A program made the translations under genes and the position numbers. A DNA stretch of 64,000 bases from Chitinophaga sp. 180180018-3 (GTDB lineage: Bacteria > Bacteroidota > Bacteroidia > Chitinophagales > Chitinophagaceae): NCBI RefSeq assembly GCF_037893185.1, contig NZ_CP140772.1:1550001-1614000 (forward strand), read 5' to 3'. The notes under the pieces were generated by a model. The model worked only from the letters and a program-made list of their open reading frames with translations, did no database searches and was not told the origin of the DNA. The stretch's first letter is position 1. Each line of letters starts with the position of its first letter. Positions 17,206 to 26,500 of the stretch are shown here, piece after piece.

Positions 17206-18147
17206 ATGAATACCATGAACACCACGCAAGCCCCTCCCAGCAACGGCTGCGGCGATGCTACCAGTAAAACTCAACAATATATCGATAATAATAAAAAGAA
17301 TATCTGCAACGATTTTAAAGATGCATTGGGCAACCTCCGCCAAAGGGAGGGGGAGTACAAGGGATATAAGCCCGTATTCAAATACAAACAATGCTTCTTT
17401 ATCAAAGCAGAAGAAACCTGGCGCTTTTACCGGGGTATAGATGTTTGTACCAGTTTGCCTGCCCAGAAAGACGGCGACCTGCTCAAAGACAAGCTTGGCA
17501 AGGCCGGCGACACCAACAAAGCCATTGCCAAAGCCTTAGCCGATGCAGCCAAAAGCATACAGGACGCGAAAGCAAAATTCTCCCTGCTCAGTGAAGCTGC
17601 CCTGAAACTGAAAAACAAGGCCGATGATAATTGCAACAAAGCTCAGCGGGGTGCGCTGGCCAAGCTGAAAGCAGGAAACAAGGATTTTGAAACCTGCTTC
17701 AAAACCATCGTAGACGGTTCTCAACAAATGTACGCTTCAGACGGAGGCTGCAGTGATGGCGATGCCGTGAGTATCAATAAAGTGGCCTGCACCGTCGGAG
17801 ATGTATCCGGCATACAGTCGTTCACTAACATCGACAGTATATTGAGCCTCCACAAAGACCTCACCGATGCGCTGAAAGCCTTCCGGGATGATGTGTTAGC
17901 CAATATCAAAACCGGTGAAGATGATCAGAAGAAAACCTACGGCGACCTGGGCGATGCACAGCAACAACGGGTAACTATCAAAGAAACGCTTTGGACAGCC
18001 AGAACGCTGACGGACGGCGTGGAGGATATACGTGAATTCCTCTGCAACCTGCCCTGCGGTAATCTGCCGCCAATCAAAACCATTTGCGATCAGGCGCAGA
18101 ATAATTACTGCAGTGGCGGCAACAATGGCGGCGGTTGCAACGACTAA
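17206..18147 (+). CDS. Unknown Cys-rich helical eCIS-locus protein A
   Basis: The 313-residue protein lies between sheath and tube genes, 46 bp after the sheath. It contains about 13 Cys residues, including 'NGCGD' near the N-terminus and 'SGGNNGGGCND' at the C-terminus, and long stretches of Ala/Lys-rich helix ('KALADAAKSIQDAKAKFSLL'). There is no signal peptide, so disulfides would have to form after release, or the Cys bind metal. It is similar in size and style, though not obviously in sequence, to the next gene. No family is recognised. It may be a structural or lumenal component. Confidence 0.6.
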   Translation: MNTMNTTQAPPSNGCGDATSKTQQYIDNNKKNICNDFKDALGNLRQREGEYKGYKPVFKYKQCFFIKAEETWRFYRGIDVCTSLPAQKDGDLLKDKLGKAGDTNKAIAKALADAAKSIQDAKAKFSLLSEAALKLKNKADDNCNKAQRGALAKLKAGNKDFETCFKTIVDGSQQMYASDGGCSDGDAVSINKVACTVGDVSGIQSFTNIDSILSLHKDLTDALKAFRDDVLANIKTGEDDQKKTYGDLGDAQQQRVTIKETLWTARTLTDGVEDIREFLCNLPCGNLPPIKTICDQAQNNYCSGGNNGGGCND

Positions 18148-18186
18148 TAGAAAGCAAACATTTCTGATTCCCCAAAAATATGTATC

Positions 18187-19113
18187 ATGATTTGCGAAAA
18201 AGTATATAACCCCTTTACTGAAAGCACCGACAATTGCTGCACCACCCTGGATGGTGGTACCGGCAGCGAATGCGGTTGCGTAGACGATTGGAAAAAAGAG
18301 CTGAAAACGAAAAGCAGCCAGTATCAGCAGAAAGCGGCGGAAGCAGCCAAGAAAAAAGATGAGCTGGGCCGCGCACAGGATTGGCGCAACAAACTCAAAA
18401 CTTATTTCGATAACGTAAAACAAAGCGCTGAGAAAGCAGATACGGTGGTGAGCAAGGTGAAGGCCATGTCCGACATGCTGGACAAAACCTGCAAAAGCAC
18501 CAGCTATACCATTACAGCAGTGGAGATTTTGTTTTGCATGGTGAAAGAACTGTATACCAAAGTGGACGAAATCTACACTTGCTACAGCAACATCAGCAAA
18601 GCGATTGACTGCTCCAATGATCAGGTGCTTAAAAACGGAGGCATTACAGATCAATGGGCCGATTATGGCAAGAAGTTGCAGGATGTGATCAACATCGGCA
18701 ACGATATTTTCAACAACATAGTAGCCGCACTGAAAGCCGCTAATATCCTGGAAGAATCACTGTGTGGGAAAGATTACGGCATCCACGTGGCCATTGATAA
18801 TATCGGCTGCCTGTTCAACAACCCTTCCGACGGCAGTTCCAGTGTTGGCAATGGTGGTGCTGGCATGAAGCCCGCTGATGGCGATAGTATGGAAATCTGT
18901 TGTACAGATAAACTGGTATGTCCGGTGTTCCCACTTACAGCCGATCAGTATTACACGCTTACCCAAAAGCAACTGACTGCTGCCGACAACAGACTGGCAG
19001 CCGTTAAACCGGAATATGACAGCGTAAGCCAGGAGGCGAACAGACTGCAGGCTTGTACCGACAGCCTTACCAAGGCTATACAGCAAGCACAAACAGCTAA
19101 AGCCTGCAAGTAG
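18187..19113 (+). CDS. Unknown Cys-rich helical eCIS-locus protein B
   Basis: The 308-residue protein has about 16 Cys residues ('DNCCTTLDGG', 'SECGCVDDW', 'EICCTDKLVCP', C-terminal 'KACK') and helical, coiled-coil-like segments ('YQQKAAEAAKKKDELGRAQ'). A mildly hydrophobic helix ('YTITAVEILFCMVKELYTK') lies near residues 115-133. No signal peptide or known domain is visible. It follows protein A by 39 bp and precedes the tube gene by 46 bp. The pair is probably a functional unit of this contractile system, but no function can be stated from sequence. Confidence 0.6.
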   Translation: MICEKVYNPFTESTDNCCTTLDGGTGSECGCVDDWKKELKTKSSQYQQKAAEAAKKKDELGRAQDWRNKLKTYFDNVKQSAEKADTVVSKVKAMSDMLDKTCKSTSYTITAVEILFCMVKELYTKVDEIYTCYSNISKAIDCSNDQVLKNGGITDQWADYGKKLQDVINIGNDIFNNIVAALKAANILEESLCGKDYGIHVAIDNIGCLFNNPSDGSSSVGNGGAGMKPADGDSMEICCTDKLVCPVFPLTADQYYTLTQKQLTAADNRLAAVKPEYDSVSQEANRLQACTDSLTKAIQQAQTAKACK

Positions 19114-19159
19114 CATCAATGCAGCCTTAACTTTTTCATCATCTTAAAAAAATATTGAT

Positions 19160-19627
19160 ATGCCTGCAAAAGGAACATACCCGTTACCCAAATTTCATTT
19201 CCTGGTAGAATGGGGAAAAGATGTACGCCTGGGATTCACAGAAGTATCTGGTCTCGATTTCGAAACAGAAGTGATAGAATACCGGGAAGGTAACAGCAAG
19301 AAATACAACAAAAGCAAACAACCCGGCCTCACCAAGTACGCCAACATCACCCTGAAGAGGGGCACTTTCGAAGGCGACTATGATTACTACAAAGCCTGGC
19401 GCGAAACCTATTTTTTCCAGGAAGGCAACAAAGCCGGCAGCAAGTACCGCCGCGATGTAACCATCAAGTTGCTGAATGAAAACCACGACCCGGTGATTAC
19501 CTGGAAAGTGTTGAACGCCTGGCCCATTAAGGTGACCTCTACTGATCTGAAAGCAGATGCTAACGAGGTGGCCATTGAAACCATGGAGCTGGCACATGAA
19601 GGATTGGAGATCATGAATGTAGACTAA
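19160..19627 (+). CDS. Inner tube protein 1 (gp19-like)
   Basis: The 155-residue protein is a tail tube subunit of the T4 gp19/Pvc1 type. 'FTEVSGLDFETEVIEYREG' and 'YANITLKRGTFEGDYDYYKA' are the family's beta-sheet and loop regions; 'VAIETMELAHEGLEI' is the conserved C-terminal strand. Such subunits form hexameric rings that carry cargo in their lumen. It is followed by a second tube-type gene after 4 bp. Confidence 0.93.
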   Translation: MPAKGTYPLPKFHFLVEWGKDVRLGFTEVSGLDFETEVIEYREGNSKKYNKSKQPGLTKYANITLKRGTFEGDYDYYKAWRETYFFQEGNKAGSKYRRDVTIKLLNENHDPVITWKVLNAWPIKVTSTDLKADANEVAIETMELAHEGLEIMNVD

Positions 19628-19631
19628 GCAT

Positions 19632-20135
19632 ATGGCACAGGTAGCAACAAAACCCGATAACTTTTATCAGGCCGTAGGCTTTCATTTCTCGGTCACCTTT
19701 TTTGGCCTGCCCAAGAGCGGCAGCCAGTCGGGTGATCAGGGTAGCGACCTGGACATCCGCTTTCAAAGCGTGAGCGGGTTGGAAGCCAGCATCGATACGG
19801 AACAGGTGAAGGAGGGCGGAGAGAACCGGTTCGAGCATGTAATCCCGGTACGGCGCAGGTATTCACCCCTGGTGCTGAAGCGGGGCCTGCTGAAGCCTGC
19901 CGACTCTTCACTGTCGGCCTGGTGCCGTACCGCATTGGAAGACCAAAAGGTAAAGCCATTACAATTGGTAAAAGTGGCACTGCTGGATGAGGAGCACAAC
20001 ATACTCATGTACTGGAACCTGTCGTGGGTATGGCCTCGTAGCTGGAAACTGGGTGAGTTGAACGCCGAGCGCAGCGAAGTGCTCATAGAAACACTGGAGC
20101 TGAACTACAATCGTTTTGAATTCAAAAATAGTTAA
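19632..20135 (+). CDS. Inner tube protein 2 (gp19-like)
   Basis: The 167-residue protein is a second gp19-like subunit. 'FHFSVTFFGLPKSG' extends the N-terminus, 'FQSVSGLEASIDTEQVKEGG' is the core strand and 'VLKRGLLKPADSSLSAWCRT' the inner loop. In related systems the second tube protein (Pvc5-like) forms the first ring on the baseplate hub and adapts it to the tube. It starts 4 bp after tube 1, indicating coupled translation. Confidence 0.9.
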   Translation: MAQVATKPDNFYQAVGFHFSVTFFGLPKSGSQSGDQGSDLDIRFQSVSGLEASIDTEQVKEGGENRFEHVIPVRRRYSPLVLKRGLLKPADSSLSAWCRTALEDQKVKPLQLVKVALLDEEHNILMYWNLSWVWPRSWKLGELNAERSEVLIETLELNYNRFEFKNS

Positions 20136-20138
20136 GTC

Positions 20139-20306
20139 ATGCCCATAGAGATCAGGGAACTGGTGATCAAAGCTGAGGTAAGCCCGGATAATACGGCTGC
20201 CGGAAATAGCAGCGCCGGAAATGGGAATAGCACTCCCCAGGAGGCGCTGATAGAGCTATGCGTGGAAAAAGTATTACAGGTACTGAAAGAAAAAAATGAG
20301 CGATGA
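20139..20306 (+). CDS. DUF5908 small eCIS protein
   Basis: The 55-residue frame starts MPIEIRELVIKAEVSPD and ends VLQVLKEKNER. 'MPIEIRELVIKA' is the signature of DUF5908, a small protein found in eCIS loci next to tube genes (Pvc6-like position). The middle is a Gly/Asn/Ser linker and the C-terminal 20 residues form a helix. It starts 3 bp after tube 2 and its TGA overlaps the next ATG (ATGA), so it is translationally coupled. Its role is unknown. Confidence 0.85.
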   Translation: MPIEIRELVIKAEVSPDNTAAGNSSAGNGNSTPQEALIELCVEKVLQVLKEKNER

Positions 20307-20998
20307 GCGACGCGAAACTGGAAAAGATCTATATACTAACGTATACGGATAAACTACAACAGCAATTGGATAAGGGCCACAAATTCACCGTTCCGGTGAA
20401 CGCGGAAACTTATACCCGTACGCTGAAAGTAGACTACGATATCCGTAGGGAGCCAGGTAGTCAGAAAACGGAAGCACGCTTTATTTCCACTATTCCGGAA
20501 GAGTTGAAACTGGATTTTGTGCTCGATGGCACCGATACTATTGAAGGATACGGCTATGCCGGTATGAGCGTGCAGGACCAGGTGAAACTGTTGCTGGACA
20601 CGGTATACCGCATGGATGGCGAAACACACCGCCCACGTTTCCTGAAAGTATTCTGGGGCAGAGAAGTTGCCTTCCCCTGCGTGATGTCGAACCTGGACCT
20701 GAACTATGTGCTGTTCAATGCCGATGGCAGCCCCCTGCGGGTGAAGGTGAGCGCCACCTTCCTCAATTACATGGCCAAAGAGGCCAATGACCGGGAGCAG
20801 CACAAGTCTTCGCCTGATCTTACACACTACCGCGTGTTTAAGCAGGGCGACCGTTTAGACCTGTACAGTTTCAATATCTACCAGGACCCTAAATACATGT
20901 TACAGGTGGCTATGCAGAACCAGCTCACTACTTTCAGACGGGTACCTATTGGCAAAGAGATCTATTTTCCACCATTTGACAAAAGCGAAACATCATGA
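20303..20998 (+). CDS. CIS tube/baseplate protein with LysM-like end (Pvc7-like)
   Basis: The 231-residue protein has a beta-rich N-terminal domain ('KFTVPVNAETYTRTLKVDYD', 'IPEELKLDFVLDGTD') typical of the contractile injection system tube protein family. The C-terminus 'YRVFKQGDRLDLYSFNIYQD' to 'PIGKEIYFPP' is a LysM-like module (about residues 175-228). In PVC and T4 the equivalent (Pvc7/gp53) joins spike hub to the baseplate wedges. It overlaps both neighbours by 4 bp (ATGA). Confidence 0.88.
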   Translation: MSDAKLEKIYILTYTDKLQQQLDKGHKFTVPVNAETYTRTLKVDYDIRREPGSQKTEARFISTIPEELKLDFVLDGTDTIEGYGYAGMSVQDQVKLLLDTVYRMDGETHRPRFLKVFWGREVAFPCVMSNLDLNYVLFNADGSPLRVKVSATFLNYMAKEANDREQHKSSPDLTHYRVFKQGDRLDLYSFNIYQDPKYMLQVAMQNQLTTFRRVPIGKEIYFPPFDKSETS

Positions 20999-22767
20999 AC
21001 CAGACAGCCATACCCAACACATCCACCCATGATGTAGCCTCTTTTGATATACTGGTAAACGGCACCCAGCAGCTGAATCCGGTATATGAAGTGCTTTCGC
21101 TGACGCTTACACAAGTGGTGAATAAGCTACCAATTGCCAAGATTGTGTTGCGCGACGGTTCTGCAGCTGATCAGGATTTTCCCGTAAGCAATGCGGATGC
21201 GCTGGCACCCGGCACGCAGTTAAGCATCAAGATTGGGAGAGATGGTAACAATGCCTTGTTGTTCAAAGGTATCGTGATACATCAGGGTATTAAATTCCGG
21301 CAGGATGGTAACCCGGTGCTGACAGTAGAATGCCGCGACGAGGCCGTGAAAATGGCCATAGGCCGGCATAGCAAGTACTATGAACAGGTGAAAGACAGCG
21401 AGGTGATAGAACAGCTGATCCGTAACCATGGCCTCAGCAGCGATGTAGAAGTAACCAGTCTGCAGCATAAGGAGATGGTACAGCACCATTGCAGCGATTG
21501 GGATTTCCTGTTATTGCGCGCAGAGGTGAATGGTAAGCTGGTAATCGTAAACCAGGGAAAGGTACAGGTGAAATCGCCGGATACCGCCGCCACTGCTGCT
21601 TTGCAGCTGCAATACGGTTCTTCCCTGTTGGAACTGGAAGCGGAGATGGATGCACGCTATCAATGGAATGCCGTACAGGCCACCGCCTGGAACTATACCA
21701 GCCAGCAGTTGTATCAGGCCGAAACTTCTTCTGTGCCGTATACGGAGCAGGGTAACCTTAGCAGCAGCACGCTCGCTGGCGTGATAGGGCTTAGCAAATA
21801 CGAACTGCAACACAGCGGCCGCCGCTCTGAAGAAGAGCTGCAGGAGTGGGTAAAAGCGGCTATGCTGAAAAGCCGGCTGGCCAAGATCCGCGGCAGGGCG
21901 CGTTTCTTAGGGTTCTCCGGTATATTGCCCGGCAACGTTGTGACTTTACAGGGCATGGGTAACCGCTATAATGGCAACGCATTTGTAACCGGGGTACGGC
22001 ACGAGATCGCCAACGGCAGTTGGGATACGCACTTGCAGTTTGGCCTGGAGCCCGACTGGATCTCCGCTACCTGTGAGAACATTGCAGATGTGCCCGCAGC
22101 CGGCCTCCAAAGCGGTGTACATGGCCTGCAAATAGGCGTGGTGGTACAGTTACAGGATGATCCCGATGGAGAACACCGTATACGGGTGAAGATACCGGTG
22201 ATTAGCAACGATGCCCGCGGCATTTGGGTACGTATGGCCAGTTTGGATGCAGGCAACAATCGCGGCGCCTTCTTCCGGCCGGAGATAGGTGATGAGGTGA
22301 TTGTAGGCTTCATTAACGAAGACCCCCGTGACGCCATTGTATTGGGCATGCTCAACAGCAGCGCCAAACCGGCGCCCATCACTGCTCAGGATGCGAATGA
22401 TGAAAAAGGCTTTGTGACCCGCAGTGGTATGCGTATTCACTTCAACGACAATACGAAAACTATTATCATTGATACGCCACAGGGCAATAGCATCACCATT
22501 GATGAAGCTTCTGCCAGCATCAAATTAAAGGATCAGAACGATAATAAAATCACGATGGATAGCAGTGGCATTAAGGTGGAAAGCCCTATGGACATTGAGT
22601 TGAAGGCAGGCGCCAACCTGAAACTGTCGGCCGCCGCTTCTTTATCTATCGGTGGCGCCAGCATTTCAGCGAGTGCCGATGGCATGATGGAGCTAAAAGG
22701 TTCGCTGGCCAAGCTATCCGCACAAGGGATCACGGAGATTACGGGTTCCCTGGTGAAGATCAACTAG
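20995..22767 (+). CDS. VgrG-like spike/hub protein (Pvc8-like)
   Basis: The 590-residue protein has a hub part (about residues 1-370; 'FDILVNGTQQLNPVYEVLSL', 'HHCSDWDFLLLRAEVNGKL'), an OB-fold domain near 375-465 ('IGVVVQLQDDPDGEHRIRVK', 'RPEIGDEVIVGFINEDPRD') and a C-terminal beta-helix with repeated strands ('GNSITIDEASASIKLKDQND', 'IKVESPMDIELKAGANLKLS') forming the trimeric needle. No enzymatic extension is present. It carries the PAAR tip encoded by the next gene. Confidence 0.94.
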   Translation: MNQTAIPNTSTHDVASFDILVNGTQQLNPVYEVLSLTLTQVVNKLPIAKIVLRDGSAADQDFPVSNADALAPGTQLSIKIGRDGNNALLFKGIVIHQGIKFRQDGNPVLTVECRDEAVKMAIGRHSKYYEQVKDSEVIEQLIRNHGLSSDVEVTSLQHKEMVQHHCSDWDFLLLRAEVNGKLVIVNQGKVQVKSPDTAATAALQLQYGSSLLELEAEMDARYQWNAVQATAWNYTSQQLYQAETSSVPYTEQGNLSSSTLAGVIGLSKYELQHSGRRSEEELQEWVKAAMLKSRLAKIRGRARFLGFSGILPGNVVTLQGMGNRYNGNAFVTGVRHEIANGSWDTHLQFGLEPDWISATCENIADVPAAGLQSGVHGLQIGVVVQLQDDPDGEHRIRVKIPVISNDARGIWVRMASLDAGNNRGAFFRPEIGDEVIVGFINEDPRDAIVLGMLNSSAKPAPITAQDANDEKGFVTRSGMRIHFNDNTKTIIIDTPQGNSITIDEASASIKLKDQNDNKITMDSSGIKVESPMDIELKAGANLKLSAAASLSIGGASISASADGMMELKGSLAKLSAQGITEITGSLVKIN

Positions 22768-22808
22768 TAAATTACCATTCACTTTAACCCCAAAAAATCA
22801 CCTAACAT

Positions 22809-23099
22809 ATGCCTCCCGCAGCACGTATCAGCGATTTTCATACCTGTCCCCTGTTCAATGGGCCCGTACCTCATGTAGGCGGCCCGGTGGTAGGGCCTGG
22901 GGTGCCTACTGTACTGATCGGCGGTATGCCGGCTGCAGTGGTAGGCGATATCTGTACCTGTGCAGGCCCTCCGGATACAGTAGTAAAAGGCTCTGTAACG
23001 GTGCTCATAGGCGGCCGCCCCGCTGCGCGCCTGGGCGACCTGACCGCGCATGGTGGTGTAATTGTGATGGGGGCGCCTAATGTAGAAATAGGCGGTTAA
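22809..23099 (+). CDS. PAAR-repeat spike tip protein
   Basis: The 96-residue protein starts MPPAARISDFHTCPLFNGPV and consists of a single PAAR domain ('GPVPHVGGPVVGPGVPTVLI', 'GGMPAAVVGDICTCAGPPD', 'GRPAARLGDLTAHGGVIVMG'). The His and Cys residues in these turns usually bind a metal ion at the tip. No toxin extension is fused. It follows the spike gene by 41 bp. Confidence 0.95.
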   Translation: MPPAARISDFHTCPLFNGPVPHVGGPVVGPGVPTVLIGGMPAAVVGDICTCAGPPDTVVKGSVTVLIGGRPAARLGDLTAHGGVIVMGAPNVEIGG

Positions 23100-23123
23100 T
23101 GATGAACCATAAATTCAAACCTT

Positions 23124-23552
23124 ATGTCGCAAAATGATCCGCATTCATTCCTGGGAACAGGCTGGAAATTTCCCCCGGCTTTCGACTTACAAAGTCGCAC
23201 CGTAGCACTGGTGAGCAATGAGGAGGATATTAAAGAAAGCCTGAACATACTTCTTTCTACCAGCCTCGGAGAAAGGGTGATGCAGCCGAGATACGGATGC
23301 GACCTGCAGGACTATATCTTCGAGCCGCTCAATGCCGCCATGATAGGGTTTCTGCGCGACCTGGTCACCAATGCCATCCTCTTTTATGAGCCCCGTATTG
23401 TGACCAACGCCATAGATGTAGTACCCATGGATTCATCCGACCTGATAGAAGGCCGGTTCACCATATCTGTGGATTATACCATTTCCGCGACCAACTCCAG
23501 GTACAACTACGTGTACGATTTCTATTTGTTGGAAGCGGCTACTAAACCATGA
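23124..23552 (+). CDS. Baseplate wedge protein, gp25-like (Pvc9-like)
   Basis: The 142-residue protein is a GPW/gp25 family member: 'SNEEDIKESLNILLSTSLGE' followed by 'RVMQPRYGCDLQDYIFEPLN' is the conserved core with the EPR-like motif region. gp25 nucleates sheath assembly at the baseplate. No signal peptide; normal length. Confidence 0.93.
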   Translation: MSQNDPHSFLGTGWKFPPAFDLQSRTVALVSNEEDIKESLNILLSTSLGERVMQPRYGCDLQDYIFEPLNAAMIGFLRDLVTNAILFYEPRIVTNAIDVVPMDSSDLIEGRFTISVDYTISATNSRYNYVYDFYLLEAATKP

Positions 23553-23585
23553 TCCATTTGTTTCATTAAATCATAGTCATGCACG

Positions 23586-26500
23586 ATGGCTAACAACTGC
23601 GAAAATATTATCCACCCCTTTCAATATGCACCCGGCATTAGCCAGCGTAACCGCGCGTTGCCTGCGCTGGATGCCGCCAGTGCGCCGGTAGACGGGAGAA
23701 CGCTGGCCGACCTGCTCAACTACTTTGTGCAGATGGCCCCTCAGATCAATTATTACCAGTACAGCGGCATTAACCAGATCAGTGATTGGCGCCCTTTCTT
23801 TGAGAATAGCCTGCCTTTCCTGCTGGCACGCATCAGCAAGCTGGATACCGGACAATTGCAACGCGATTTTGAGCAATATGCGCAGGAAGTGTTCCAGCGT
23901 CCGGTTAAAGATACGTTGCAACTGCTGGTCGACTTTTTCTATTTTGATGTGATCCTGCCTATTGCCGGCTGGCAGCAAACCTTCCACGGTACCGGCTTGC
24001 CAGTAGAAAGAACTGTAGAGGCACTTATACAGCAACAATTGCGCGGTCCTTTTGCACAGTTTGTGCAATTGACCAATGGTGCCGTAAAACTATTTTGCAT
24101 CCGCCCCCTTGACCTGAAAGCGTTACGTGATCCGGGTTTATGGGGAATAGACCCGGTGCTGGGAGCATTGGAATGGAATACTTCTTTCAGCCAGGCGGCT
24201 ACTGCACGGGAAAAAGCTTTGCTGTTGCTCAATACCTACCGCGCGTTATTGCAGCCTTTTATAGACGCTATGGGGGCTATTGTACAACTGGCGCCTACAT
24301 GTATACAGGAAAGCCTGCAGCCCCTGAATGAAGCCTATAAGCAACGGCATGCCCCACATCTCGGGTTGCTGTTCTCCTTCCTTTACCTGTTCGGGCATGT
24401 GCAAAAACAGATGAATGGTTTCACACAAAAGCATCTCGACTTTTTTTATAAAGATGTGCTGGGCTTGCGCCCCAGGCCGGTTACGCCTGATAAAGCACAT
24501 ATCGTATTTGAGCTTCAACAGCCATTCAGTAAGTATTTACTGAAAGCAGGTACCTTATTGCGGGATGGAAAAGACGCGAATAAAACAGATGTGCTGTTTG
24601 AGCTGTCGGATGAAATTGTGGTAGACAATGCGGCTATCACCAGCTTGCGCACACTTTTCCTCAATCCTGTGACCGGTGTGAGACGTACCGCTGTGGGAGG
24701 CGCGCCGCCTACCTGCCAGTCAGGCGATTTTATCGAAGGCGTGTATATTGCCCCGCAGGCTAATTCAGCCGATGGGCAAGGCGCTGCGCTGGATCCCGGC
24801 GCCAGTTGGTATACAGCAGGCGCGCGTTACAGCAAACTGGTGCCTCCCGGGAAAACCCTGCCGGCACAGTATCCGTATGCCCGCCTGGGTTTCGTACTGG
24901 CGTCGCCGGTATTGCTTCTGCAGGAAGGTACACGCACCATCACTACTAAAATAAGCTGTATAGCGCCTGATGAAGGCAATTGCGGCAAAAATAATAGCAA
25001 CAACGCTGTGCTGATAAATGATCAGTTTTTCTTTCCTGCGTTTAAAACAATGCTGAGCAAATCTTACTACTATTTTTCGGACGACCTGATTACACAGGCG
25101 CAGAAAATGGGTATAGCCAGCGCTATTACGGATCAAATGACTGCCTTGCTGACTGCCACGGACATAGCAGCTGACGGTACTCATGCGGTGCTGGAAAGTG
25201 ATAATACAACCTATACTGTACTGCTTAACCAGGTGAGAGCTTTCACGCCGGCTGTGGCGCAATTGTTTAAGCCGCGAAAGTTGTTGCAGGTCTATTTCAG
25301 CGGCGCCAAAGCCTGGATCACGCCACCTGAGCTGGTAGCGCAAAGCATTGAGAAAACAGTTGCCGGCTACGATATAACTCTGACGGCTATACTCCCCCCT
25401 GATGTACCAGCTGTTACATTTTACGACAAAGGCGTATTGAATGAAGATCTGAACACTACCCAACCGGTAATGAGAGTAGAAGTAGATCAGCAAATAAAAA
25501 TAAACCTTGACAAAATACTGGAACAGCAGCCCGGACACAACTGTGAACAATGCTGTTTGGAAAAGGAGAAGAAAAGTACGGCGGCTGCCATTGCGATATA
25601 CCATTTCCTGCGCGACCTGCGCATAACAGATGTGAACATCTCTGTACAGGTATGTGGTGTGAAGAATGTGATTGTGCAAAATGATGAAACGGTGCAGGAT
25701 GTAAACGGGCTGATGTATCCTTTTGGTAGCAGGCCTACTGTTGGGTCTAATTTCTATATAGGCAGCGAAGAAATATTCATGAAGCATTGGGAGGAAGTGC
25801 GGCTGAGCCTCAATTGGAAAGACCTGCCCACAGGGAAATTCTCAGATTATTACAATGGCTACCAAAACGTTTACCGGAATGCTAATGTGACCAAAGGAAA
25901 AGTGCTGGACAATAATTTCAAAGTGAGGTTTGGATACCTGCAAGATGGTGACTGGATAGACGAGGCGGCAGTAAACTGCAAAGACGATGGGTCTGATACC
26001 AATAACCTCTTGTTCAGAAATAAAACAGCGCCCCCTTTATGTAATGGAGCGAATAAAGACCTGGATTACCAGTTCATTTTGACGCCGAATACCTTTCCGA
26101 CATTGGCCGATCCCAAAGAAACGTTCACCTATACAGGGATAAAGCGCATGGATGCCAGCACCCGGCGTGGCTTTTTGCGAGCCACCCTGCAATGCCAGGA
26201 TTTTCAACATGATAAATACCCCATTGCATTGGCACGGCAAATGATGGCTGTATCCAAGTTGCCCGAGATTGTGGACGGAGCAGTTTATTATGGCGTAAAC
26301 CCCGGGGACACCAAGTTGGAAACATTGAGCATAGATGATCTTACCAAGGTTATCAAGGACAGTTTTACTGACGCTGACAATGTGAAGCATATTGTAGATC
26401 CCTTGGTAAATCAGATATTTTCGGAAGGTAGCGGAGGCACTATCACCGCCTCTATTTGGTCGCTTTTATTCAATACCATCCCGCCGCCTCTTTCAGGTGA

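Noticed and set aside
24765..25787. 340-codon open frame on the minus strand inside the baseplate J gene
   Set aside because: It is a mirror of the real coding frame, has no recognisable domain, and the plus-strand gene is firmly supported by family motifs.
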